A stretch of 64,000 bases of DNA, from assembly GCF_037975245.1 (NCBI RefSeq), contig NC_092566.1:16347001-16411000 (forward strand), written 5' to 3'. Source of the stretch: Apostichopus japonicus. Lineage: Eukaryota > Echinodermata > Holothuroidea > Aspidochirotida > Stichopodidae. A program made the position numbers and the translations under genes. Each line of letters begins with the position of its first letter. Position 1 is the first letter of the stretch. Below are positions 1 to 12,000 of the stretch, one piece after another. The notes under the pieces were generated by a model that had not been told where the DNA came from, ran no database searches, and was given only the letters and a program-made list of their open reading frames with translations.

Positions 1-1267
1 GGCTGAACATAAATTATGCCTAGACCTAATTTAGGCAAAACTCGTAGGCTACAGTAGTATAGTAAGCGCCAGACATTTGTTTTTCTCACCGAATGTAGTT
101 ATGCTGGCAGGTACCTTGTTAAATTAAGTAAATATTTGTTACGTTCGTGGCACACATCGATACAGCACTGGTTTTGCTCGTATTGCCGACGGATATTACT
201 TCCGTGGTAATGTAGCAAAGACTCTCTACAGGGCAGAAGCGACAATGTACGGGGAAAAAATGTAACCGGAAGTTAGCGTTCTTCGTGAAGGGCTCCTGTA
301 TTTAACAGGTATATCCACTGCAAACGTTGGCAAGTTTTACAGTATTAAAATATCGAAGATTATTAATTTGTGTTAACAACTTGTAATAACACATTATTAA
401 CTTTTATCATCAATTATTAATAATACTTGTAATAACAATTGTTAATTTGTCATAACAAATTATTTATTTGTAATAACAAATTATTAATTTTTAATAACAG
501 ATAAATATTTTTATTAAAAATAAACAATTTATATTACCGAATTAATTTTTTTTCAAATGTAACCTGCAAGGACAGTCTAGACAGCACACTGCATAACTCT
601 TTTTACCGTTTCTAAGGATATGGGCAGGGGTAGCTTCCATTCATGTATATCAAAAAAGCACAAATTCAGTCTTTTCGGGCCAAAAATTATGTTTGTCGTT
701 TTTCATTACAGAGTTTGTCAATCATTGGTTAATTATAATGGAGAAACAATGTACAGTTTCTCATGTTGTACAGTAAAGAAACTTCACAATGTGTCCAGTT
801 TTGGAAGCAAAAAGTTGTATACATTTCCTGGACTGTATAACCAGCGGCCATAGGACTTAAAATGGTAAGGTTATATGAGAGCCATGGCCTCGAAGATTTG
901 ATTTTAAGAATGTATTTTATATTGTACGTTATAAATGTGACACAGAGTACCGGACCGGGGTTGCAGTTTGATTACAACGTTGACAAACTGATTTACCGAT
1001 CTCAGGAATATAAATGTTCGTTTGCATTTCCCATGTTTAAATCTTCGAATTTCCTTACTTGTATTCAAACTTTTCTGTCCCAATAGGTATTATCATTAGC
1101 AAGATATTTGCCCAGGAATTTTAGGATTTGTTTTGCGAAAACTGTGTAACGGCTTGTTGCATATGCAAAGCATAATTATACAGGACATGTAAACCAATTA
1201 TTAGCCCCCTCCCTCACCGCACCCATAGGAAATATTCTTGGGAAATGTTCTTTGTCAAGAATATAGG
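1..1267. other. Intergenic DNA, no gene recognised
   Basis: No ORF here has a recognisable domain or a supporting chain of splice sites. The short open frames on both strands look like chance frames in AT-rich DNA. The only visible structure is the AT-rich repeat block at about 360-540, listed separately. Confidence 0.6.
360..540. repeat. AT-rich imperfect tandem repeat
   Basis: Diverged copies of a roughly 20-25 bp unit built on TTGTAATAACAAATTATTAA follow each other with variable spacing. The core half-sites TAATAACA and TGTTATTA are partly self-complementary. I see no gene or transposon end associated with it. Confidence 0.6.
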
Positions 1268-1795
1268 CCCGTGGTTTTCAACCTTGGGCTCGCGGGTCGA
1301 TTTTGTGGGCTCGCGAGCATTGCCCCAGTAATGATTAAAAATTGTGGCATTTTTGGGGGCTGGTGGCGAAGGCACATGATGATGTTTCTTATGAAGCCTC
1401 TTCGATGAAACCTTGTACAACGGGTAAAATTTACTCAACCCTAACCCTATAAGACTAGTATAAGAGAATTCGGTGACTCCCACCAACCACTGCACACTAC
1501 GTATTTACCAAGGTTATGATGTGTGGAAGCCTTGCTTTGTACCATTGCCTTGTACCATTGAGGGTTGCAAGAAATCTTTGAGATAGGCTCTAATTGGGAA
1601 GTACCTGTCATCTGATCACGGAGGAACATACATAGCTCTGATTGAGTGCCCGGGTCACTTGTGTCAAGAATACACTAATAAACGCTGTGAAATTGATTTT
1701 ATGAAGTTGATAACTTTGCAGGGTAGGGTATGGGCTCGCAAGGACGGCTCGGAAGACGAATTGGGCTCGTGATCGAAAAAAGGTTGAAAACCAAG
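1268..1795. mobile_element. hAT-like (Charlie-type) MITE
   Basis: The left end carries GTGGTTTTCAACC and the right end its reverse complement GGTTGAAAACC, close to the hAT-Charlie terminus CAGNGGTTCTCAACC. The flanks are AATATAGG (1260-1267) and GATATAGG (1796-1803), a 7/8 match at the 8-bp length typical of hAT target-site duplications. The motif GGGCTCG recurs just inside both ends. No transposase frame is visible, so this is a non-autonomous copy. The mismatches in the termini and in the duplication suggest an old insertion. Confidence 0.75.
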
Positions 1796-1978
1796 GATAT
1801 AGGCGAAGGGAGTGCATTCGTTTCTTCAATGATGGAAGTGTAGGCCTACTCTCTATCGGAGCTACCCAACTGTGATAAAAAGTAGCCATGCAATGCCGGT
1901 CTTTAGCTCTGAAGGGATCGGAATGTGCTCGCTTTTGTTACATCTCTCTAACTAATGTCTTTAGCTCGATCATGACAG

Positions 1979-2425
1979 TACGGAAGCGTAGAAGGGACAT
2001 TGCATTGACGAGTTACCAACTTGACAAAACGACAATTATCTGCAAATTGACGAGTTGACGAGATGGTAACGTGACAAAATTAAGAAAATTGACGTTTTGA
2101 CGAGATAACGGATCTCGTCAATGCATCAATTTTCTGCAAATTGACGAGTTGCACACTTACTACCATCTCGACAAGATGACAAAATTCAGAAAATTGACGT
2201 TTTGACGAAATAACGGATCTCGTCAATGCATCAATTTTCTGCAAATTGACGAGTTGTACAGTTACTACCATCTCGACAAGACGAAAAAATTCACAATATC
2301 TCGTCAAAACGTCAATTTTCTGAATTTTGTCACGTTACCATCTCGACAACTCGTCAATTTGCAGATAATTGTCGTTTTGTCAAGTTGGTAACTCGTCAAT
2401 GCAATGTCCCTTCTACGCTTCCGTA
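1979..2425. mobile_element. Foldback/MITE element, 127-bp inverted repeats, 6-bp TSD
   Basis: The first about 127 bases (1979-2105) match the reverse complement of 2299-2425 with about two mismatches, beginning TACGGAAGCGTAGAAGGG. The centre holds two about 100-bp tandem copies of related sequence full of TTGACGAG/CTCGTCAA words, so the whole element can fold into a long hairpin. It is flanked by a perfect 6-bp direct repeat TGACAG at 1973-1978 and 2426-2431. There is no credible transposase; the open frame on the minus strand at 2080-2307 is just the translated repeat. I cannot assign a superfamily. The 6-bp duplication excludes typical hAT (8) and Tc1 (TA). Confidence 0.85.
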
Positions 2426-2726
2426 TGACAGGCTCACAGAGATGATGCACTTTGTTATGTATGTGTTAATGTGTCGGAGCACTTGGCGTACCAAAGAATG
2501 AACAATTGTGACAGGTTGTACATTTCGTCGAAAAGTGAAACACGGAAATAGATGCGAAAGGGGAAGGACGCCATTGCACGTCATGGTAGGTAACTCTTTG
2601 TCAAGTTGGAATAAGGTATACAATAGAGAAATGATCAAAATATGATGTATTGCGAAAAAGTTCAAGGTTGGCAATCTGTTACCAACACACCACATGTAAC
2701 TTCGATATCGCTACGTAGGCGGGGGG

Positions 2727-4080
2727 CGAATTTTTTTTTCCCAAACAGGTTCTCAATTGTGTATAAATAGTCGTTCATGATTGGTCGGAAAAGTTACGTC
2801 ATAACAATAAAACCCTTCACTTCGAGGTTATCAAAATGTCTGCATCCATTCGTTGCAACGAAGATATACCCGTTCAAAATTACCCGCAGCTTTTCGTAAA
2901 TATATGTAGATGTGTTTGGAATTGGTTTAGACATAATGAGCACACTAGTTGTATGATCTACTTTGATCGAAGATTTCTGTGAAGGCATTTATCGATAACA
3001 TCGCACAGTGAAAGTTTCGTACAGGGTACATCACACATGCGCTGTAGGCCTTGATGTATTATACCTGTGTACACAGTGCAGTGACGGAAATACATTATAC
3101 TGTAGCATGGTGGGCTCATAATTGACGCACTTAAGGATTTGATCAACGATTTCTATCAAGGAAAAATCAAAATCACTCAACTGTATGTGTTTTTCATATG
3201 TGTGGTTCCTCAGAAATGTAATGATCTCAATATATTTATTGTTCTGTGCATATGCAACGTACAATTGAGCAGAACTTGACCACAAAATGTCTGCCGTGTC
3301 AAGTTCTTTCATACCCCTAAATTGACACATTCGTCGATAAGCTAACTGTAGTGAAGGCTTTAGTATACATCTATTGACTTTAGATGCTGTTTGCTATACT
3401 TTGAGCCTCTAAGCTTAGACAGATCAGGTCCCAGAGAGTAGTGTTGTCCATGATATTGAGGAAATGTTGGTTATTTTTAGGGTGCAAGATTTCCAAATGC
3501 CCAAAAACTGAACGTACAAAACCGGGGGGAAGGGTGTTAAAAGCTTAAAAATTCCACAATTTGGTCATCAAATAGCTGAAATGGATTCAAACTCATGAAA
3601 TATGTAATCCTGCTTGACTGCAAAAAGTTTAGGTGGCCTGCTCTATCGTTGCTAGTAATAATTGAAGGTGCGTCAATTACGGGGGTGCGTCAATTATGAA
3701 GCCTTGACTATACACTAAACTGTTTTGCGTATATTCATTCAAGGCTGAACTCGCGTCGTGAAGTTGATTTTGGTGTAGGCCTACCCATTCCACGAAACGA
3801 ATTCCGATTTCAATAGAACGGCTGACGAATCTTGGATGGCGTAAACACGAAACCGATAGAATGTAGCGTATGTATCATAAGTAAGGTCAACATGTTATCC
3901 AAGCATTAAAAGTAAAAGTTAGGGCGTTTGCAGGGAAACCGCGTAACAAGACTTTATTAAGTGTCAGTGTGTAACTCAGTGTATGTCTTCGAACTATCAA
4001 GCGTTTGATGCTGACGTCACGAGCAATCTGATTGGCTGAAAACTCCGTAATTGAGAACCTGTTTGGGAAAAAAAAATTCG
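2727..4080. mobile_element. Candidate 1.35-kb inverted-repeat-bounded element
   Basis: A perfect 32-bp inverted repeat, CGAA-T9-CCCAAACAGG and onward, lies at 2727-2758 and 4049-4080, with G-rich sequence just outside both ends. A nested inverted repeat of 15 bp (TCATAATTGACGCAC at 3116-3130 against 3685-3699) suggests a second, inner insertion. I could not define a target-site duplication for either. Minus-strand ORFs at 2794-3330 show no recognisable transposase motif. A non-autonomous DNA transposon is the most likely identity. Confidence 0.5.
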
Positions 4081-5192
4081 CAGGCGGGGGGAGGGGGGGT
4101 GGCGATCGACTTAATTAAGACTCTACAAACAATATAACTAATTAATAATTTCTGATAACATTTCAAATGTCAAATATATATTTCTAATGCTTTCGCCGTA
4201 TCGATTTCCTTATTATCCGTATCATTACCCGGCCTTTTCACACAAAACCATGACGCCATATATAGTGGCCAATTCCCAATGAACGAAAGTGTCACGTCAT
4301 TCTGGTTCACTATAGTTGCTGTACAAAACAGCGAGTATATCCCGCGTCTTCCCCAAGAATCCTAGAATCCCCTACACGTTCTGAAAGTATGAACAGTTCC
4401 TAACTGCAACAACCTTCATACAATAGAACCAAAATCTTCATACCGATCGATGATTATAGTCCGTACAAATGAAAATTGTTGATGTTGTCTTATATCGCTT
4501 ACATATTGGGAGGATGAGATACGTAGTTCCTTTGCCACTTGGGCCACATATATATATATATATCAGCTACCATAGCAACAGTTACCATGGATTAGATATA
4601 CTCTCGGGGGGGGGGGGCACCCATGGTGGGTTACTCCAGGGTTGATCGTGACGGCGGGAGGGTCAAATTTGTCCTTGTGTGTGTCTATGTGGGACGTGGG
4701 AGTGTCATTTTGTGTGTGCGTCCAATTTTGTGCTTGTCTTTAAACTCGATCGGTGGGAAGGTAGGCTGCCCAAGGCTAAACCCTTGTGTCTCAAAGAGCC
4801 CAGGAACCAAAGGTTAGAGGTCAAATGTCACATTTAGTGATTTTTTATTGTTATAACTCCAATTGGAAAAATTGAGATGGAACCTTTCACATGTAATACT
4901 GGAAATGTCACGTACTATCAAAATATCTGAGTGCCGTGGGATCCGAGGTCAAAGGTCACGTGGTTAAAGGTCTTATAATTAATTATTCATTTTAAAAATA
5001 TGTTTGTTGGCGATGAAATTCAACTCCCTGGATTGCCCTCTTAGTTGTTAACATTTGAGCTACCGTGAGTCCAATTTATCGCACAGGTCAATCCACAAGA
5101 ACTTCCACGCAGATAAACTTCTTCCAATATTTATACGGGATATGTATACGGTCGTTACACAAGAAAAGTTATTCAGAAGATCATTTATGGTA
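4081..5192. other. Intergenic with simple repeats and AGGTCA words
   Basis: Contains a short (TA)n tract at 4549-4562, a G-run at about 4605-4617 and, from about 4810 to 4980, several copies of GGTCAAATGTCA/AGGTCAAAGGTCA-like words. I see no gene. Confidence 0.5.
4946..4962 (+). promoter_or_regulatory. DR1 nuclear-receptor half-site pair overlapping an E-box
   Basis: AGGTCA-A-AGGTCA at 4946-4958 is a perfect direct repeat with 1-bp spacing, the consensus bound by HNF4, PPAR-RXR or COUP-TF in animals. CACGTG overlaps it at 4957-4962. It lies about 1.1 kb upstream of the IVD start codon, and mammalian fatty- and amino-acid oxidation genes are often regulated through such sites. The surrounding sequence is repeat-like, so it may be a transposon-borne word without function here. 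Confidence 0.3.
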
Positions 5193-5200
5193 GTGCTATA

Positions 5201-5499
5201 CAGGCGCGTAGCCAGGAATTTGCCAAGGGAGGGCGAAACTGTAGATTCGGCATTGCAAACTATCTAATTAAGCGTAGCGCCACTATAAGTTGGCGCGAAG
5301 CGTACAAGAAAATTTTGGCTGTAAATGCCTCCCAGATCGCTGGAAATGGCACTTCCCAGGCCTTGTAAGTTGCATCTTAGCACTTTCTCTTTTGAAAATA
5401 CTAGCGATATCATAAAAACATTAAAAAAAATTAAAAAATTATGTTCAAGGGGGGAGGGGGTGGCTCCCCCTTCGCCCCCCCCCCTTGGCTACGCGCCTG
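5201..5499. mobile_element. hAT-like MITE with perfect 8-bp TSD
   Basis: The terminal inverted repeat CAGGCGCGTAGCCA matches the reverse complement at the right end. The insertion is flanked by a perfect 8-bp duplication GTGCTATA (5193-5200 and 5500-5507), diagnostic of hAT-type insertion. The interior shares a stretch with the element at 37952-38348 (AGCGCCAC..A.GTTGGCGC followed by a conserved GATCGC.GGAAATG block), so the two belong to one family. A C-rich run precedes the right end. No coding capacity. Confidence 0.85.
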
Positions 5500-5507
5500 G
5501 TGCTATA

Positions 5508-6080
5508 TAAGGTGGTCGATGTTGTGATACACATAGGGACGCAAACAGGGCTTTCGTTAACAAACTAATTAATATGAATAATTCTAACGATATATTAGCA
5601 AAACTTTGTTTATCAAGCACAAGTGTACGTTACTCACTATATTTATTTCGTATATAGACATAGGCCTATGGACAGTATATACTGTGGTCACGAGTTTATT
5701 ACACCACATCTCTATTGCCCGGGGATTCCTGTGCTATGCAAATACTTTGTCGCATATGTTGGCGAATATTATTAGTGTCAACAATGACGGACAGCGAATT
5801 TCGGCTTGAATAAGTAAGAGACGGCCGACCTTCGACCGGTTGTTAATCTTTGTGATATATGATCCAGGTATCGTTTGTTTGCGGTAGTTCTATTTAGTAA
5901 TCCAGATAAGTGGCAAAATAACCGTTGTGGATTTTATGTCCTTCGTTTGCTACATAGGACCTAGCCCGATACGTTACCGATCATGACACCTGCCTAACTG
6001 TGTGGTTGTTTTATATGTAAACCACTTGCCAGCTGACATTTTAGTTGTACATTTTGCTGAACTGGACCACTTACTTCATC
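5508..6080 (+). other. Upstream region of IVD
   Basis: Immediate 5' flank of the IVD start codon. I see no convincing TATA box or CpG-rich block and cannot place the transcription start. The reading frame is open upstream to about 6045, but only through non-ATG codons; the first in-frame ATG is 6081. Confidence 0.4.
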
Positions 6081-9000
6081 ATGGCAGTGGCCAAACCTTT
6101 GTCACTGCTTTCAACGCAGGTACTTCGGCGCGTATGCAGTCGTTTAGCTGTGCCAAGTACTCTTAACTTGCAGAAGAGGCATGCTGGAAACTTCTTTGAG
6201 GTCGATGATGTCGTTTCAGGGCTTACTGAAGAACAACAACAGGTTTGGCCTTAAAAACAAAACAAAATTCCTAATACTAATCAAAGTGGCTATTCTTACG
6301 ACTGTTCGTAAGAATAATTTCCGAATACGCATGCGCAGTTGCTATTTTCATGACGAGTAATATTTTTACGACCAGGAGTAACAATAAATTTCGGTTAGGG
6401 TTAGTGTTAGGATTGGGGTTTAGGGTTAAAGTTAGGGTTACCCCTACTACATGCGCAGTTGCTTTATTTACTTTACTGTGCTTGAATTCGCCTTTGTTGT
6501 AAGAATAGTTTATAAATAATTGTTACGACTAGTCGTAAGAATAGCCACCGCCAATACTAATAGGCCCAATTTGACTTGTACAATAGAGAGTTAAGATGAT
6601 ACCGGTTTCGCGAAATAGAAGGAGAAGAATAATACCTGTTAATTGTATGTACTGTACACAGTATATACGGAAACTTTAGGGCATTCGAAGTGATTATTCG
6701 CAGGGCAGCCCGGCGAATAATGTACACAGACGCCTTATTCGCAGGGCTGTGACGATTTTGAAAATAGGTTTATTATTAGGTTTTGCTATTGATACCAGTC
6801 ATTTTAGGGGCCTTGAAAAACCCAACCTTTTGGGCCCAAATAGTCTTAGCCACTTCATAAGCTAATTTTTGGAGCCCCAGCAGTTCAAGTTTAAAAGCTT
6901 ATTTTAAGGGAGCTTATCTTGGGATTCCCCAAAAGCCGATATTGCCTGAAAGCCAATATGGTCAAAGGTGTGACACCCCCCCTCCCACACCTATACATGC
7001 AAATGAGCAGTCACTCTGCAAAAACAAAGGTGAAAATGATCGAGGGATGACATTTTTATGTTGGCGGTACTAATGCTAGACTGGTTCAATCGGCCCTAGG
7101 CTCCCAAAACCAATCCTAACAGCATTAAGATAGGAATCCCAAAGGCCAATAAATTCCTCAAAATATAGAGGCTCCCAATTAAGACTCTCAAAAAGGTAGC
7201 TGGTGCCCAAAAGCAAACTCGAATAGCCCCAAAAGAAACTCGAATAGCCCCAAAAATTACTGAGCCCGTTAACCCAGTCTAAGGCTGCGCTGTGAATAAG
7301 GTGTTTGTGTCTGGCTATTTGCAGGGCAGCCCTGCAAATAAGATGCTTGTGTCTGGCTATTCACAGGGCTGCCCTGCGAATAAGGTGTATGTGTCTGGCT
7401 ATTTGCAGGGCTGCCCTGTGAATAAGATACTTGTGTCCGGCTATTCGCAGGGCTGCCCTGTGAATAAGGTGTATGTGTCTGGCTATTCGCAGGGCTGCCC
7501 TGCGAATAAGCCCCACCCTAACTATTAGGGGTGAAGTGAGGCACCTTCTGTATTATCTAAACATCTTAACATTTCTTGGTTTTAACATTGCAACCAAACT
7601 CATTCAATGTGTTTCATGATGATGTAATTTGTAAAGATGCAATGCTACAGCCTACACTACAGTTTATTAATCTAAGGCTAGGCCCAGGCCCTATGTAGTA
7701 CTAGTAGCCACGAATTAACTACAGTAACTAGTTATACGGTTCTCGGCTAGTCCATTTACTGATTTGTACAGTGTATTACACAAGCTACAATTTGGGTCTA
7801 CTGTTGTTTGTGTCCAATGTAAGAAAGGATCATTTTTAAACTTAAAGGAGTCTTTCTGACCTTTCTTACTTATTATACTGTAGTGTAGGCCATTCTATTT
7901 TGAAGACTATAGTGTAGGTCTAGTACTTGGTCGGCTACGTAAAATTTGATGTCACCCAAAGGGACATCATATGCATTCCTATTGTTCACTATTGCAGGAG
8001 CTAGATAGTAAGAGGTATTTATAAGACAATGAATAACATTTGCCAAATTGTTTAACTTGCATCATACATAAACCCACCATGCTATGCTATGCTAAGTTGT
8101 TATTGGCTTATTGGCACATTTGGAGAAAAAAATGTTACATATGGACAGCATTTATTTTCAGCTACTGTTCCAGTGAATTTATTGGTATACTGGGAGCAAG
8201 ATCAAAAGTTACTAGAAGTTTTCAATAGTGATTCCATCAAGATCCAGACATTCTCATTTATTCCTTGCTAAGCCATATTTTATTAAACAAATAACTGCCT
8301 CAGATAATAACATGCCCTTATGGTGGTGCGTCCTGTCAGATGCAAGTTGAAATTCTAGCATGAGTGGCCATTTAATTTTATTCAACTTTCTTAGGGTATT
8401 GTTGGCAATATTGATCCCCTTAGAATATTCACTTGTAATCTTGAACATTCTCAGGATAGATCCAATGGTTTCCTGAGTTGTGTTTAAGAATGCTTAATTA
8501 GACAAATATGTCAAAACTGCTCACAAGAAAAAAGAAGCAATCTGGGCTACTGTAAGCACAGTACTTAAACACTTCATCAAACAGTCCTAGGAAGATAACC
8601 CATGTTTACTTTTTCTCCCATTGCTTTCATCGTAGTACCAGCCTAGGGTAGATATTACCCAGAGTCTCTACCTATAAATACCGTCGGCCTACTGTACCTC
8701 AGACTAAAATTCTATAGGCGTCAGTATACTGTAGATGAAGGTATTTCTTTAGCTAAAATGATTAATTAACAACCACATTTTTCAGCTACGGGAATCCGTC
8801 TTCCGTTTTGCACAAGATGAGATCGCTCCCAAGGCAGCAGAGATAGATTCAACAAATGAATGGCATGACAGAAAGGCAAGTAAATACAATCTGTAAATAA
8901 CCTTAGAAATATGGATTATGTATTGAGATTACTTCTTTGCTTTAAAAGTAATCAGTAACTAATGTTTCATTGAATATAATACTGTACATGATGTATGAGC

Positions 9001-12000
9001 TATTAAAAAGGATATTCTGGTGGCTAAAGTTGATTGCTTACCAAAATTGCTGAAAATTTTCTGTCCATCTTTAGGCAAAAATCACATCCTCCTAGTATTG
9101 CAAAGGTATGATTGATTTTAATTAAAGATTTTGTGGTACTTTGTAACTGCATCTGGCAGCAGTAGAACAGATGATGTCAACAGGGAAGATTTAAGCAGAA
9201 ATGTCAGTGTTTTACTTTTTAAATTTGTTGATCATTTATACACAGAAGAAAAGAATGTTTTTCACAAAAAAAGATACATTTTGATGAATTTCGAAGTACA
9301 GAGGACTTTGACAGCTTTAGAAGCAAATATTAAAAATGTATCAAAGTTTCAAAGATTACTCAGAAGTTGATCATAGCCTAATTAAAGCTTTTGAATAGCC
9401 TTTGCCCACATGACATCACAGACCCTTTACTGTGATCCACCTTTCTGGAGTACTTGAATGTTTAGCCATTCAAAATAAGTTACATTCAATCAACCAGCTC
9501 AAGCTACTTTAGGGGCAAGATATTGAGATAAGGTCTTCAACTAGCAGTGTGGAATAGTTTCTCTTCAATTACAAAATATCATAAACCATATATTGCAATA
9601 TTGTCTCAAATTCAGCAATAATTGTATATACCTTTCTTCATGATCTAGATTTCACACAAAGACTAGAAGATTTCTCTGTAGTTCTAATAAATTTGTTAAC
9701 AGATGAATTTTTTTCTATTCCTTTGCAGAGGTTAATGCTTAAGATGGGTGAACTTGGTTTCCATGGAATCACAATTCCAGGTAGAGTTTCATCACTGCCA
9801 GATTGACACATAAACACAACATAGTTTTAACCATATCACGTTTAACATTACCCTACTATACTGTTCTCAACGAAAACAAAAAATTAAACATCGCTAGTGT
9901 ACCAACCATAGTGGACCAACCATAGTGGACCAACCATATTAGGCCCTTAACTATTAAACCAGTGCTGTTGCCGAGGGGATAAAGGTGGTGGCATTTAAAG
10001 CAATGAGGCTTAACAATCCAAAGGTTAAAGGGGTTTGATCCATGGCCCTATCTTAAAATGGCCCCATCTGAAAAGACTTTCTAAATTGTAAAAGATATCA
10101 AATTTGAGTTAAAATGTTGAATTTGAAGCCACCAGATGTGAAAGCTGTAATCCTTCAGCACTCATTTAATAGTGATACTAATTTGAATGTACAGTAGAAA
10201 ACAAGCTTGCCATGCTCTCTGCAGTCAAACCCAAGTAGGAAGTACTGGTGTACATTTCTGGAACTCACTTGATCAAGATATCAAAAACTCAAATACTCTT
10301 AACTTATTTAAAAGAAAACTCAAGCATTACCTTTTAAATAATAGTACAAACCACCCATGCTGAGTTGTTACATTGTCTCTTTGTATGGATTTGCTTTTAC
10401 CTTTCTTCGCTTCCTCTTTATATTTTTTTTTCTCTGTTTTTCCTTATCTCTTTACTTTCTCTGTACTTTAGTGTTTTTTTTTGAAATTTTGTTTGTTAAG
10501 GGTCCAGACTCGAAAAGTTTCTACTTACTTCTGGTTCCTCCACTTCCATTATAGCATATTTTGTACTGTGTTTACTGTTATTTCATCATAATGTGAGTAA
10601 ATTACTCATTGACTCTGTTACTGTTTAAATATATGGAAAGTGGAAAATAAACTTGAAACTTGATAAACTATACACACAATTCCTTCTTAGGTAACAGTAA
10701 CCTACGTTCTTGTACTTTGTCTTTTACAGAGAGCGAGGGTGGCGTCGGAGCGGGTTACTTAGAACATGTCATCATATGTGAAGAATTAGTCAGAGCATCA
10801 GCATCAGTCGGCATGGTGTATGGTGCTCACTCCAATCTGTGTCTTAACCAGATCAGTCGCAACGGCAACGATGAACAGAAGGCCCGCCTCATGCCCAAGG
10901 TACATCTTGTCGAAACACCAAGCACTAATCTGTATAAAGTACATCAACAACGGATGTAAACTAGCAAGTATTTGCACGTTAACTAGCCAGTTATGGATTG
11001 ATTCCATTTTGTTAGAGCTTGTTTCAGACCAAACACGTTTCATATTAGGATCGCAGTAGTAACGAAGTATTCTTATGCGACTTGTAAAGTTTTTTACTTC
11101 TTCCCTGTATTAATCTGAAGTGAAATCTTTAATACTGTAGTCAAGTAAATGAAATGCATCCTTTATGCACTTGCATTAGACATTGCACTGATGCAAAAAT
11201 CTCTCCTTTTCTTCAGTCTCGGCACTAATATCTTGACCAAAGAAGGAAATTAAGAGCTGTTCTTTGTCTTACGTTTCTGACAATTACTGAAAAATTGCCA
11301 ACAATGGCTTTTAGTCATTTCTTTGTGACTGTTGGCAAATGTTAAGCAGTGGCAAAACCAGTTTAACGTAAATACATTGAAATGTGTTCTTAAAACGTGT
11401 CTTATGGCATGGAAGGACTAATCTTATTTAATCTTTCTTTTCAGTTAATATCAGGGGAGCATCTTGGTGCTTTAGCCATGAGTGAAAGCAGCAGTGGATC
11501 AGATGTAGTTTCTATGAGGTGCAAAGCAGAAAAGAAAGGTACAGTGTCAATTTAAAAAAAACTGTTTCATTACCATCTATCTTTATCCTCAGTATTCTAT
11601 AAATTTCTGAAAGCCATGTAGTTTATATTAGACAGCCAATTATGAAAAATAAGCTTCAAAATCATCACAAAAGAAAGAATATTATTTAAGTACTTTGCAC
11701 AGTATTAACTGGATAAACTCAAATTCAATCAAAGAATCAATTTATTTCTCATTTGTCATATTGTATGACATGTGACCACTTTAAAGATCTGCTTTATTGG
11801 CTCCAATCATAGCACGCAATAATTAAGGAAAGTTTTGTGATTACATAATCGACCTGCCACGGTCATAAATCGACCTCATGCCCTACAGTTAGCCTGCATG
11901 GCTTCTTAACACCATTAGGCTCTTTTTGTAAACACTGTTTGGAAATATTTTCATGTCTACAGTGTAGTTAATCATACAGCTTTCACCCAAAGACCTTCAT

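Noticed and set aside
6393..6440. Telomere end
   Set aside because: Short, degenerate TTAGGG units inside a MITE with genes on either side; an interstitial telomere-like tract.
7292..7528. 78-codon repeat peptide
   Set aside because: Minisatellite translation inside IVD intron 1; the palindromic DNA unit explains the pattern better than coding selection.
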